Of a DNA stretch of 64,000 nucleotides, positions 41,231 through 51,410 are shown in pieces. A program made the translations under genes and the position numbers. The notes under the pieces were generated by a model, which searched no databases, was not told the DNA's origin, and saw only the letters and a list, made by a program, of their open reading frames with translations. Source of the DNA: Crambe crambe (Eukaryota > Porifera > Demospongiae > Poecilosclerida > Crambeidae); NCBI GenBank assembly GCA_963924555.1, contig OZ004586.1:7212501-7276500 (forward strand). The letters run 5' to 3'. Within the stretch, counting starts at the first letter, position 1; each line of letters starts with the position of its first letter.

Positions 41231-41283
41231 CAAATAAACAAACAAACAGACAGACAAACAAACAAACAAACAAACAAACAAAC
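41231..41283. repeat. (AAAC)n microsatellite, module C
   Basis: AAAC units interrupted by AGAC, at the place of the tract at 11358-11401 in module A. Confidence 0.75.
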
Positions 41284-41400
41284 ACCACCAACAACACAAA
41301 AACTCCTTTGGAGTCATTAGCTTTGTTAATTCTCCTCCTTGGTATTCCAAGGTTTTATTTATTGGGAAAGTATCACTGATCCAGATGAAATTCTACTAAC

Positions 41401-41621
41401 CTCTCAATGATAGGTTGGGTAGGATCACTTCTGCCCACTTTCTTGATGTCTGAAATGTCAGTTCGTGTAAGATGCAATTGAACTGCCAACTTTGTCTCCC
41501 ATTCAGTTATATGTTTGGCTATCTCAGGAAGATCACGATCAGAGTCCACTATCTCCTTCAACTTCCACTGCTTGGAAGGATCAATGAGCTTGTTGACATA
41601 TTTTTTCAACTCATCAGCCAT
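41401..41621 (-). CDS. Death domain exon 1 with start codon, NLR-C
   Basis: ATG at 41621 gives MADELKKYVNKLIDPSKQW, LPEIAKHITEWETKLAVQLH, LTRTDISDI and DPTQPIIE with a gttagt donor at 41400. One residue shorter than A at the N-terminus (MADELKK against MGEESCLE) and otherwise nearly the same. Confidence 0.75.
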
Positions 41622-41739
41622 TTTCTGAAAGTTAATGCACACAGTTACAGGGCCGGAGCCATAGGTCAGGTTTTAAGGTTTCAACCTGACCACTTTTTGT
41701 CACAAAAATTAATGTTAGCTACTTTACTTAACTTTGCTT

Positions 41740-42650
41740 CAGCAAACTACAAGGCCCTGAGGAAGATTTTGAAAGTAAACCAATATCTTGGTGTGGTAGA
41801 GATAGTGGGAATATGGTCAGACTGAATGGGCTTATCAAATTGGTGTGGTAGGTTGTGTAGGTAAATCACATGGCCCTTGCTAGGAAATGACCTCTCCCTC
41901 CCTCCTGCTTCTTTGTGGTAGGTTGTGTAGGTAAATCACATGGCCCTTGCTAGGAAATGACCTCTCCCTCCCTCCTGCTTCTTTGTGGTAGGTTGTGTAG
42001 CTAAATCACATGGCCCTTGCTAGGAAATGCCCTCTCCCTCCCTCCTGCTTCTTTGTGGTAGGTTGTGTAGCTAAATCACATGGCCCTTGCTAGGAAATGC
42101 CCTCTCCCTCCCTCCCTCCCTCCTGCTTCTTTAGATTTAGTGTTTAGCCATCAGATTGTTAGTTATAGCTAGCTATCTAGCTAGACGGCTATTGACAGTG
42201 ATCCCTGAGATAGTCCAGACACTTCCACCAATGGCAACTTCTATCCTTAGCCTGGGGGAGGGGGTGTCTTGGCATGCAGAGAAAGGTGTTGAGTTTTTGC
42301 TATGATTAATATTGGTATGTTTTTGTTCAATCACATACCATGGCTTTCTACAGTACTTATAATTTGCATTTTACTAGTGCACTTGCCAACCTGATAAGAC
42401 ACTGTGGGGAGATAACCCAGAGGGATCCTGGTGTAAATACTCTGGTAATATGGTCAGACTCATGTTAGACTTGTGTATGGTCATTGCAACTAGGCATGTT
42501 TCGGCCTTTATAATTGTAACTCTCAGAACAGAAGTGAAGTCACTGACTATCAAAGAATTGCCACATGCACACACTCTATACAGAGGATTGCAGGTTGGTT
42601 GGTTGAGGGAGAAGATTTTTCTTATTGACATATTATACCACTAGCCATTG
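41740..42650. repeat. First of three diverged segment repeats
   Basis: The order of landmarks (GGTAGAGATAGTGGGAATATGGTCAGAC, CACATGGCCCTTGCTAGG, CTCCCTCCTGCTTCTTTAG, GATCCCTGAGATAGTCCAGACACTTCC, CACTTGCCAACCTGATAAGA) recurs at about 42790-43450 and 44060-44830. No gene. Confidence 0.65.
41844..42127. repeat. 70-bp tandem array, four copies
   Basis: Units begin at 41844, 41914, 41984 and 42054, 70 bases each and nearly identical; units 1-2 read GTAGGTAAATC and units 3-4 GTAGCTAAATC. Single diverged copies of the unit are at about 42873 and 44130. Confidence 0.92.
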
Positions 42651-42729
42651 TTCAGAACAATAGCTAGTGGCCTCTTATGTAAACAAGCAAAGTCTTGAGG
42701 CTCCCTCAACCAACCTGCAATCCTCTGTA
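42579..42729. mobile_element. 147-bp TA-flanked MITE
   Basis: 42581-42727 has inverted ends CAGAGGATTGCAGGTTGGTT and the matching AACCAACCTGCAATCCTCTG, about 28 bases long, with TA on both sides, and an inner hairpin (CCACTAGCCATTGTTC / GAACAATAGCTAGTGG). The termini resemble those of the 174-bp family at 19746. Confidence 0.8.
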
Positions 42730-42789
42730 GTCTTCCTGAGGCATACAATATTGTCCACATGAACATAATTATCATGTATATATTCCATC

Positions 42790-43450
42790 TACAAGGCCCT
42801 GATGAGCCTATGGGGATATCTTGTAGTGGGAATGTGGAATGTGGTCAGGCTCTTATCAAATTTGCAGCTGTTGGTGCGGTAGGTTGTGTAAATCACACAT
42901 GGCCCTTGCTTCATGCTGTATCCTGCTTCTTTAGCTAGATGGCTACTGTAATCCCTGATACGTAGTCCAGACACTTCCATCAATGACAACTTCTCCAGAG
43001 GGGGTGAAACAGTCCTGTCTTGGCATGCAGATAAAGTAAAGGAGAGGTGTTGAGTTTTGACTAGTGTTGGTGTGTTTTGTTCAGTCGTATTGCAATGGCT
43101 TAGCTACTAGCTACAGTATTTTTCATTTGCAATGTGAATTAATGCATAGTGCTGTGCACTTTGAAATAGCTATCTGCCAATCTGATGAGACACTGTGGGG
43201 AGATAACCCATAGAGGGAATACTCTGGTACAGTGGATTGCAGTGATCTTGCAACGCAACACCAAACCAAAATTTACATAGCTTCCTTTGAAAAGCCACAA
43301 TTAAGTCAGTTGAAAGGAGGCTATGTAAATTTTGGTTTGGTGTTTGAATTTCATGTTGCAATCCACTGTATATATGTTCAGACTTCTAGCTAATTTGTGG
43401 TAGGCTGTGTATGGTCATTGCAATTATGCATGTTTGTGAAATTGCTTAAT
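42790..43450. repeat. Second diverged segment repeat
   Basis: Shorter and more degraded copy of 41740-42650, interrupted by the MITE at 43228-43370. No gene. Confidence 0.55.
43228..43370. mobile_element. 139-bp mariner-like MITE, second family member
   Basis: 43230-43368 begins CAGTGGATTGCAGTGATC and ends CAATCCACTG, flanked by TA; inner arms (AAACCAAAATTTACATAGC) are the same as at 19746-19919. The right arm has lost the GATCACTG part. Confidence 0.8.
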
Positions 43451-44059
43451 GATCACTCCAGTAGTACTCACTCCTTGAACAATTAAGTTCGGTATCTACT
43501 ATTCACCCCCTCCCTTCCCCCCAAGGAAATCCAGCTCACCCACTGCATGAACAGCTACAAGGAATGTCTCACTTGAGAAACATTACAAGGAAGGTTATAA
43601 GCTCATGTGGAATTTGGATGTGACTTAAAATAGGTCAGCTATTCATCAATGATAAATTGGCAGCTCAGTAATTTCTAAATAGGCTATTATAGTGAAAACT
43701 GAAAGCCTAACAGATAGCATGAAGTTGCATTGCATATCATTTTGAATTCTCTTGACCCACCAACTTTTGTACCCTTATGGTGATGGATGTGGTCTAATTC
43801 CATCACCTTGTCAACCTAGTGATTCAAAACTGGGAACTATTCCCTCCATATTTCTCTCATCTCACTTCTATAACCAAAAGGAAAGTGGTCTGGTATACCT
43901 CATACCCAAAGGCCAGACTAGTCTATACTGCTTAGTACAGACCTTGACTATAAACCCACCTTTCTCTCAGAAGTGAAGTTGCTGACAATTGCCACACACT
44001 AGTCTTGCTGATACGCAAACAATATGATCCACATGAACAGTATAGTTTATATTATAGCC
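43451..44059. other. Spacer with module-end repeat, module C
   Basis: 43800-43970 matches the module-end text of A (13140-13290) and D (62120-62220). No gene seen. Confidence 0.45.
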
Positions 44060-44830
44060 CTAGCTAAACCAATGTGGTAGAGATAGTGGGAATATGGTCA
44101 GACTTCAGAATGGGCTTATCAAATTGGCGTGGTAGATTATGTTTCACATGGCCCTTGCTAGGGAACTTCATGCTGTATGTGAAGGTCATTACTGGATGCC
44201 CCCTCCCTCCCTCCCTCCTTCCTGCTTCTTTAGATTTAGTGTTTAGCTATTATACAGCAGATTGCAGTGATCTTGCAATACAAATTCAGAACAGCAAAAC
44301 CAAAATTTACATGGCCTCCTTTCAAAATAACCCAATTCCAGAGCCATTTGAAAGGAGGTTTTGCTGTTCTGGATTTTATGTTGCAAGATCACTGCAATCT
44401 GCCGTATACCATCAGATTGTTAGTTATAGCTATCTATCTAGCTAGATGGCTACTGATAGTGATCCCTGAGATAGTCCAGACACTTCCACCAACGGCAACT
44501 TCTATCCTTAGCCCGAGCCCGGGGGGAGGGGGGGTGGGGGGCTTGGCATGCAGATAAAGTAAAGGAAAGGTGCCGAGTTTTTGCTATGATTAGTGTTGGT
44601 GTGTTTTTGTTCAATCACATGCAATGGCTTTCTTCAGTACTTATAATAGCTATCATGTATTTACTAGTGCACTTGCCAACCTGATAAGATACTGTGGAGA
44701 GATAACCCATAAAGGGATCCTGGTGTGGTTGAGATAAATACTCTGGTAATATGGTCAGACTTCTATTAGGCTGTGTATGGCTCTCATGCATGTTTCCTGA
44801 AATTGCTTTATGATAATGATCACTGTCACA
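44060..44830. repeat. Third diverged segment repeat
   Basis: Carries the same landmarks as 41740-42650 and is interrupted by a MITE at 44253-44406. No gene. Confidence 0.6.
44253..44406. mobile_element. 150-bp mariner-like MITE, third family member
   Basis: 44255-44404 begins CAGCAGATTGCAGTGATCTT and ends GATCACTGCAATCTGCCG, flanked by TA; arms share AACCAAAATTTACATGGCC-type text with the other members but are more diverged. Confidence 0.8.
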
Positions 44831-45440
44831 GCATGCATTATGAAGGTAAATGAAAAAAATGATACTTTCTATACTTTTTATAACATATTTTTGAAACCAT
44901 ATCCCCTCAGTGCAGCTAAGCCCATAGAAGCTATGATAAAGGTCTCCTAAGTACCTGTGGTGATTTTAGAAGTTTTTTTTAACCACTGAGGTCATGTCAT
45001 GTCTTCCATATGGGGGGTGTAAAGTTGTAACTAAGTACACTATTGGAAAGCTCTCAAAGAAAGCTCTCTTTTGAGACCTAAATCAAGCTTATATGGAGTA
45101 GTATAATGAAGATATGGACATTTTAAAAATTCAAATTATTATGGAATAATCTATATTGATCTTCTCTTAAAATAATTATGTTGGACAAGGACGCAGACCA
45201 GATGGAGGAAAAAGAATAACGATTGTATATTATACCATGCCTCTGATGATAGAGGGATGGGTGGGAGGGATGAGTAGAGTAGCTAGTTGCTTGGTCACTT
45301 GCATTTGCCTTGACTAACTGGCTAAGCATGTGTGCAAGCATGTCTGCTCCGTGTGGCCCACACTACAGTATTGCATATATGAACATCCTGCTGCTGAGAG
45401 AGAACCTCCCATCATTAACTCTGTTTAATATTTAACATTA
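44831..45440. other. Gene-free spacer
   Basis: AT-rich sequence without supported exons. I see no repeat shared with the rest of the window. Confidence 0.4.
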
Positions 45441-46200
45441 GCATCATGGGGTGTAAACGTGTATGGTAGTCTGGTGCCCTGAACTCTGGTTGGTAGCATC
45501 CAATATGAAATGTAACAATTTCAGCAAGTAGCTAATGGGGTGGAAATGTGAACTCTTGTTTGGTAGCTTCCAACATTCAGCATGAAAAGTAGTAGTGGAG
45601 TGGAAACGTGTATGGTAGTCTGGTGCCCTGAACTCTTGGTTGGTAGCATCCAACATTCAGGATGAAATGTAAGTAATGGGATGGAAATGTGTATATGGTA
45701 GTCTGGTGCCCTGAACTCTGGTTGGTAGCATCCATGAAATGTAACATTCAGCAAGTAATGGGATGGAAATGTGTATATGGTAGTCTGGTGCCCTGAACTC
45801 TGGTTGGTAGCATCCATGAAATGTAACATTCAGCAAGTAATGGGATGGAAATGTGTATATGGTAGTCTGGTGCCCTGAACTCTGGTTTGTATAGCATCCA
45901 TGAAATGTAACATTCAGCAAGTAATGGGGTGGAAATGTGTATGGTAGTATGGTGCCCTGAGCTCTGGTTTGTAGCATCCATGAAATGTAACATTCAGCAA
46001 GTAATGGGGTACGTGTGGTGCCCTGAACTCTGGTTGGTAGCATCCAACATTTAGTATGAAATGTAGCATTCAGCAAGTAATGGGGTGGAAACGTGTCCTG
46101 AACTCTTGATTGGTAGCATCCAACATTCAGCATGAAATGTAGGATTCAGCAAGTAATGGGGTGGAAACATTTATGGTAGTCTAGTACCCTGAACTCTATG
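45441..46200. repeat. About 82-bp tandem array, roughly nine copies
   Basis: Unit landmarks: GGTAGTCTGGTGCCCTGAAC, TCTGGTTGGTAGCATCC, ATGAAATGTAACATTCAGC, AAGTAATGGGRTGGAAA. The clean units at 45734, 45816, 45900 and 45978 are 82, 84 and 78 bases apart; flanking units are longer, shorter or gapped. The minus-strand open frames here are a by-product of the repetition. Confidence 0.85.
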
Positions 46201-46301
46201 GTAGTCAGCATTCGTAGAGATGTCCTCTTCAGGGAGAACTTCTGAATCAGCAAGTCTTGATCATTGTAGCATTTTTATATCTCCTATTATTGTACATACA
46301 G

Positions 46302-46371
46302 GGAAGCTCAGTGTCCTGGGCACAAGAAAGAGAAGTGTGACCATGATTGTGTTACAGATACTGCTGTGAAG
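46302..46371 (+). other. Isolated exon-like segment
   Basis: A TTGTACATACAG acceptor and a gtactt donor bound 70 bases reading EAQCPGHKKEKCDHDC then VTDTAVK. The Cys/His-rich text is exon-like, but no neighbouring exon in a compatible phase was found, and no family is recognised. Confidence 0.25.
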
Positions 46372-46547
46372 GTACTTTGAGTTTACTGCTCCTATTAACA
46401 TTACATGGTTTTTATTAATGATGAAGAAATTAAAGATAACAGAAAAAAAACTTTGCAGATCCAATGGTCGCTTTTGCATTTGAGGGTATAGCTACTATCA
46501 TTACATCAGCTAGTTTGTATGTTTGGTTACAGACTGTGAAGTGGATT

Positions 46548-48000
46548 CAAGTGCAGATATAGTTTGTACTAGCATAGAGGAAACTGGTGACCACTGGAAC
46601 AGAACACACCTTATCTTTTTGGAGAGTAACGGCAATGGGTCCTTAATCAACTCCTCTTCTAGAAAACAATGTTCCTCAACTAGGAATAGAGATATAGGTC
46701 ATCAAGTACAGATATAGTTTGTACTAGCATAGAGGATACTGGTGACCATTGGAACAGAACGCACCTTATCTTTTTGGAGAGTAACGGCCATGGGTCCCTT
46801 CTTCTAGAAAACAATGTTCCTCAACTAGGAATAGAGATATAGGTCATCAAGTGCAGATATAGTTTGTACTAGCATAGAGGGTACTGGTGACCATTGGAAC
46901 AGAACACACCTTATCTTTTTGGAGAGTAACAGCCATGGGTCCTTAAACAACTCTTCTTCTAGAAAACAATATTTGTCAACTAGGAATAGAGACATAGGTC
47001 ATCAAGTGAAGATATAATTTGTACTAGCATAGAAGATACTGGTGACCATTGGAACAGAACGCACCTTATCTTTTTGGAGAGTAACGGCCATGAATCCTTA
47101 ATCAACTCCTCTTCTAGCAACTAGGAATAGAGATATAGATCAAGTGTAGATATGATTTGTACTAGCATAGAGGATACTGGTGACCATTGGAACAGAACGC
47201 ACCTTATCTTTTTGGAGAGTAACAGCCATGGGTCTTTAATCAACCCCTCTTCTAGAAAACAATGTTCCTCAACTAGGAATAGAGATATAGATCAAGTGTA
47301 GATATGATTTGTACTAGCATAGAGGATACTGGTGACCATTGGAACAGAACGCACCTTATCTTTTTGGAGAGTAACAGCCATGGGTCTTTAATCAACCCCT
47401 CTTCTAGAAAACAATGTTCCTCAACTAGGAATAGAGATATAGATCATCAAGTGCAGATATAGTTTGTACTAGCATAGAGGATACTGGTGACCATTGGAAC
47501 CTTATCTTTTTGGAGAGTAACAGCCATGGGTCCTTAATCTACCCTTCATCTAGAAAACAATGTTCCTCAACTAGTCACCAGTATCCTCTATGCTAGTACT
47601 AACTATATCTGCACTTGATGACCTATATCTCTATTCCTAGTTGAGGAACATTATTTTCTAGAAGAGGGATTGATAAAGGACCTATGGCCGTTACTCTCCA
47701 AAAAGATAAGGTGCGTTCTGTTCCAATGGTCACCAACATCTTCTATGCTAGTACAAACCATATCTGCACTTGATGACCTATATCTCTATTCCTCCATTGG
47801 AACAGAATGCACCTTGTCTTTTTGGAGAGTAACGGCCATGGGTCCTTAATCAACTCCTCTTCTAGGAAACAATGTTCCTCAACTAGAAATAGAGATATAG
47901 GTCATCAAGTGCAGATATAGTTTGTACTAGCATAGAGGATACTGGTGACCATTAGAACAGAATGCACCTTATCGTTTAGGACAGTAGTGGCCATGGGTCC
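46548..48000. repeat. About 140-155-bp tandem array with an inverted block
   Basis: Landmarks per unit: GCAGATATAGTTTGTACTAG, CATAGAGGATACTGGTGACC, ATTGGAACAGAACGCACCTT, TTTTTGGAGAGTAACGGCC, CTCAACTAGGAATAGAGATA. Direct units start near 46550, 46705, 46850, 47005, 47143, 47296 and 47450. The block 47574-47795 is inverted, followed by direct units again from 47796. The first unit follows a TTGGTTACAG site. Confidence 0.88.
47574..47795. repeat. Inverted one-and-a-half units inside the 150-bp array
   Basis: Reads TAGTCACCAGTATCCTCTAT and onward as the reverse complement of the flanking units (GTTGAGGAACATTATTTTCT, AAAAAGATAAGGTGCG), so large hairpins can form with either neighbour. Confidence 0.85.
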
Positions 48001-48460
48001 TTAATATTATTTGACCATTCCTCTTCTTGAATATTATATTACTCTTTTACATTGATGGAAGCAAGTGAGATGCTCTGAGATTAATTCATACTCCTTCCTC
48101 AATGTATTAGATATATTACACTTGCCTGAATCCATGCCATTTAGCTAGATTTTCATCCGTAGCTTATTGAGTAGCTGCAAGTAGCACTGCAAGTAGCTGC
48201 TTTAATCCGAATGTATGGGGTTAAATAAATTTAAAGATGACGTCATTTAGGTCCTTAGAAATGGGTCCTAGTCTAAAATTCCTGGATATGCAGCATCTGA
48301 TCCTCTTCTTCTCCCTTTTCCCTCGTCTAGCGGTCCTTAGCTAACATCCCAATAACCAAAGCCTTGCTTGAGGTAAGTCTTTGATACATGCATGAAGTTT
48401 GACCTACCTCCTGTGTCCTTCCAGCCACTCACAAATCTCCTCCTCCTTGTACTACTCACC
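48001..48460. other. Spacer with module-end repeat, module E
   Basis: 48285-48460 matches the module-end text of A, B and D (CGTCTAGCGGTCCTTAGCTAA, GAGGTAAGTCTTTGATACATGC) and is joined directly to LIM3 coding text at 48461. Confidence 0.5.
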
Positions 48461-48532
48461 TGTCGTCGTCCTCTTGAAGGCACTACTTTTTTCGCTCGTC
48501 TTGGCAAACCCTGTTGCAAAGACTGTGTGTAG
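48461..48532 (+). pseudogene. Last LIM3 exon fragment, module E
   Basis: CRRPLEGTTFFARLGKPCCK then DCV and TAG. The acceptor and first codon are replaced by module-end repeat (ACTCACC), so the exon is orphaned. It precedes the broken NLR-E as the last exon precedes NLR-A. Confidence 0.7.
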
Positions 48533-48762
48533 GCACACAAAGTCATTAATGAAGTGTACAACTCTATAGTGGAGCAGATGAGTATTCAATGTAGCCATTA
48601 CAAACTCTTCTTTTTTATATGAGTAGCTATTTTTTTTGCAGACTTACAATGTATTCAATAGTCTAGTGCATGTCGTCATCACGTTATAAGAAGCTTAAGT
48701 TTTGAAAAGAAGATGGTCACGCATACGCAAGATAAATTAACCACCAATCAAATAATGGAATT

Positions 48763-48768
48763 TTTATT
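48763..48768 (-). promoter_or_regulatory. Poly(A)-signal hexamer of broken NLR-E
   Basis: AATAAA on the minus strand at the position homologous to the signals of A, B and C. Confidence 0.35.
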
Positions 48769-48867
48769 TGATGAGTGAAGAATTCAAAAGAGCTACATGA
48801 ATTAATTAGCATGAAAGGATGTTCAGTATTGGAATAGTTTAACAAAAGAGACACTTTTAGTGTTTTT

Positions 48868-50466
48868 GTAATATAGTTGATCACATCTCAGAGCATTCTG
48901 TAAAAGAGGGTGCATGTTTTGGAGTGCCTGCATCTCCAGCAGGTCAGGACATGACTGGTACAATGTTGGCTCAATGGGATCAAATACACTACGCTGGCCA
49001 GTATTTTTTAGAGGGATATGTCGCCACCCATATGAGGATAGTGGTCTGGGAGAGTCATGTTGCTGTAGTAGTTGGTGGCGATGGGGGAAGTGCAGAGTTC
49101 TGAGATCACAGAGGGATTGGGATCTCCTTAGGTTGTGTCACGGAACAGCAGGATCTCTTCGCAGAGCACGGGCCATGCAGTCACGAAAGGGTGGATAACT
49201 TTTAATATCATGAGTAAAATACCTACTACTAGCAAAGTTTAAATTCTCCATGGAATGACAGAGAGAGTCATTTAGACTCATGATGAAATTGCAACAGAAG
49301 TGAGGCATTGCTAATAGTATGTTATCAATGTGATGTATTTCTATTCCTATTGACTTGATGGAGTTCTTCTCTGCTATGCAGCTCAAGTATTGGAAAGACC
49401 TCAATACTTCCAGTGGGTGAATTTTACGTAAGGGGATTGATGGCATCGATCCCAGGGTAACATGCTCAATGCTCCCAGCATTAGTACATACTCTATATCC
49501 AAAGTTAGTCCCTAATGTTGAAATAGTGGAGGAAGATAGTGCTGCCTGAAGTATTGGATAAAGCTCATAAGAGGTGAACAGTTCTGACCTTTTATATGGT
49601 AGTGGATCACCCAGACGTGTTGGCCCTGCAACTTCACTAAGTAAAACACGAAGTACTAATTCTGTGAGAGTAGAACTAGTGGATATGATTTTGCATAATT
49701 CCTGCATACCTTTCTGAGTACACAAGACTGAATTCTTCCAAGTTTGTAATATGTTGAATGGATTGGAAAAGTAAATAGTCATCTTCACATGATTCAGAGA
49801 ATTCTAAGGTAATACTTGTCAATCCTGGTAAACTTTTTGAAATCCAATCACAAAGAACTGGTACTAATGGAGAAGAAATTCTATTTAGAGTGAGAGAGTT
49901 GATATGAAATCTGGGAAAGTACTTTGTGAGTGATGTAAGTTTGGATGATACATGCACACCGTGATGTACATCTATACGTAAGTCCTTAATAGTCCCTAAT
50001 GTTCCACCATTTGTTTTCTTTGTGTGCTCAGACAAACTATGCACCAACATCTCTAGAGATGTACGTATGTACACTAACTGGCACTGAATAGGAACATGGA
50101 CTAGACAATATCCAAAAACATACACATCCAAGGGGGTGGACAAGTATATATCAGCATTTTTGATATCTAGTGAATGTTTAGAGATGTCATATAAACAATG
50201 CACTAGGTAAGAAGAACCAAGGTTTTTCAGGATTCCTTGAAAGAATTTTCATTGTAGCCCACAATACCGCACAAGAACTGACCAAAGACTCCGAGGCATG
50301 GTATCAAGAAAGATTGGGATACTATTTTAGAAGAAGCTTCATCTACTAAATCGTGATATGAAACATACAACACAGCAAGAAACTCTTGGATGCTGAGATG
50401 GAGGAAGGAGTAGGAGGTTGCTGCACCCTCACACACATACACATCTCTTTGACTGCATTCCTGTGT
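48868..50466 (-). pseudogene. NLR-E: truncated, frameshifted C-terminal half
   Basis: Begins abruptly at 50466, inside the text corresponding to MNAVKEMYVCEGAATS, and so lacks the linker, Walker A, Walker B and death-fold parts. It keeps SFLHLSIQEFLAVLYVSYH, LRR-like text and the tail. Defects: a 2-base insertion near 50440 (CACACATACACATC), frameshifts near 50235 and 49720, and TGA at 49140-49138 that cuts off the RRSQSLCDLR tail. Upstream of 50466 the sequence is unrelated. No product is expected. Confidence 0.8.
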
Positions 50467-51410
50467 ATGCAGCTGCCACAACCACTGCAATATCTTAGCC
50501 CAATAAGTCAAAGTACAAATGACTTTCACCAACTGCTTCGCTCGCTCGCCGATTGAATATGTTACACGAACATACCCTAGTGTCAAGCAACCTGCAATCC
50601 GCTTGCGCATGAAATAGCTACTCAGCTAATAACTTTCATGCAATGATTTTCATTGAACTTGAAGTAGAAACGAGTATTATGAAACCCAGAGAACCAGAAA
50701 AAAAGTGAAGGAGGGCCCCTGACGAGCAAAGAAGAGCGAGACTTAATGAAAGAAATAAAGGGGACAGAGAACAGAGTCAGAGGAACAGAGAAAAGCAAGA
50801 CTAGCCAAAAGAAATGCGAGAGATAGAGCCAGGAGGAGGGCATGTACAGAGTCAGCAGAAATAAAACTGCAAGAGCAGAGCAGATGAGAGCCAGGAGGAA
50901 AGCAGAGTCAGCAGAACACAGAGCTGCCAGATTACAGCAAATGAGGGCTCAAATAATGAGAAACTAGCCTCTGAGTCTGCTGAGCAGAGAGCTGCTAGAC
51001 TCACAGATTTCCTATGTAGTGCAACAGCAGGTGAGCATCTGTTCACAACACTGTGTGTAGTTACCACTATTTTAAACCATGCATGCATACATGATCTGAC
51101 GACGACACTTTTGTTATTATGCAGGGAGAAGAATGATTCACAGCCTCATGTTCCACTCCTTTCTCATTCGGGATGTATTATACAGTTATTATTATGTATT
51201 ATTGTTGAGGCTATATAATCATAAGTGAGGGAGGAGTACATTGAAATGACCACTGGCTGCTTACTCACCCAACTAATGCTATACGAGCATCTCAGGTAGT
51301 GTGATGAACTCTGGACCTTGTATGTTTAACACCTCTGTATGTTTGTAGCCTATGATTGTCGTTTCTGTGTGTTAAGATTAATAAAAATTTGTATCATTCC
51401 CGTGTGCGGG
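50467..51410 (+). pseudogene. Degenerate ESAEQRAARL-repeat coding remnant
   Basis: On the plus strand about 50780-51020 the text encodes repeated R-x-ESAE(Q/H)RAARL units (for example AESAEHRAARLQQMRAQ, then in another frame ASESAEQRAARLTDF). Such repeats occur at the N-terminal side of large selfish-element proteins in aquatic invertebrates (Helitron-like and others). It is broken by stops and shifts. The rest of the stretch shows nothing recognisable. Confidence 0.45.

Noticed and set aside
45444..46133. Overlapping minus-strand frames with repeated CYQPEFRAPDYH text
   Set aside because: Produced by the 82-bp tandem units, which are not a multiple of three; frames shift and stop from unit to unit.
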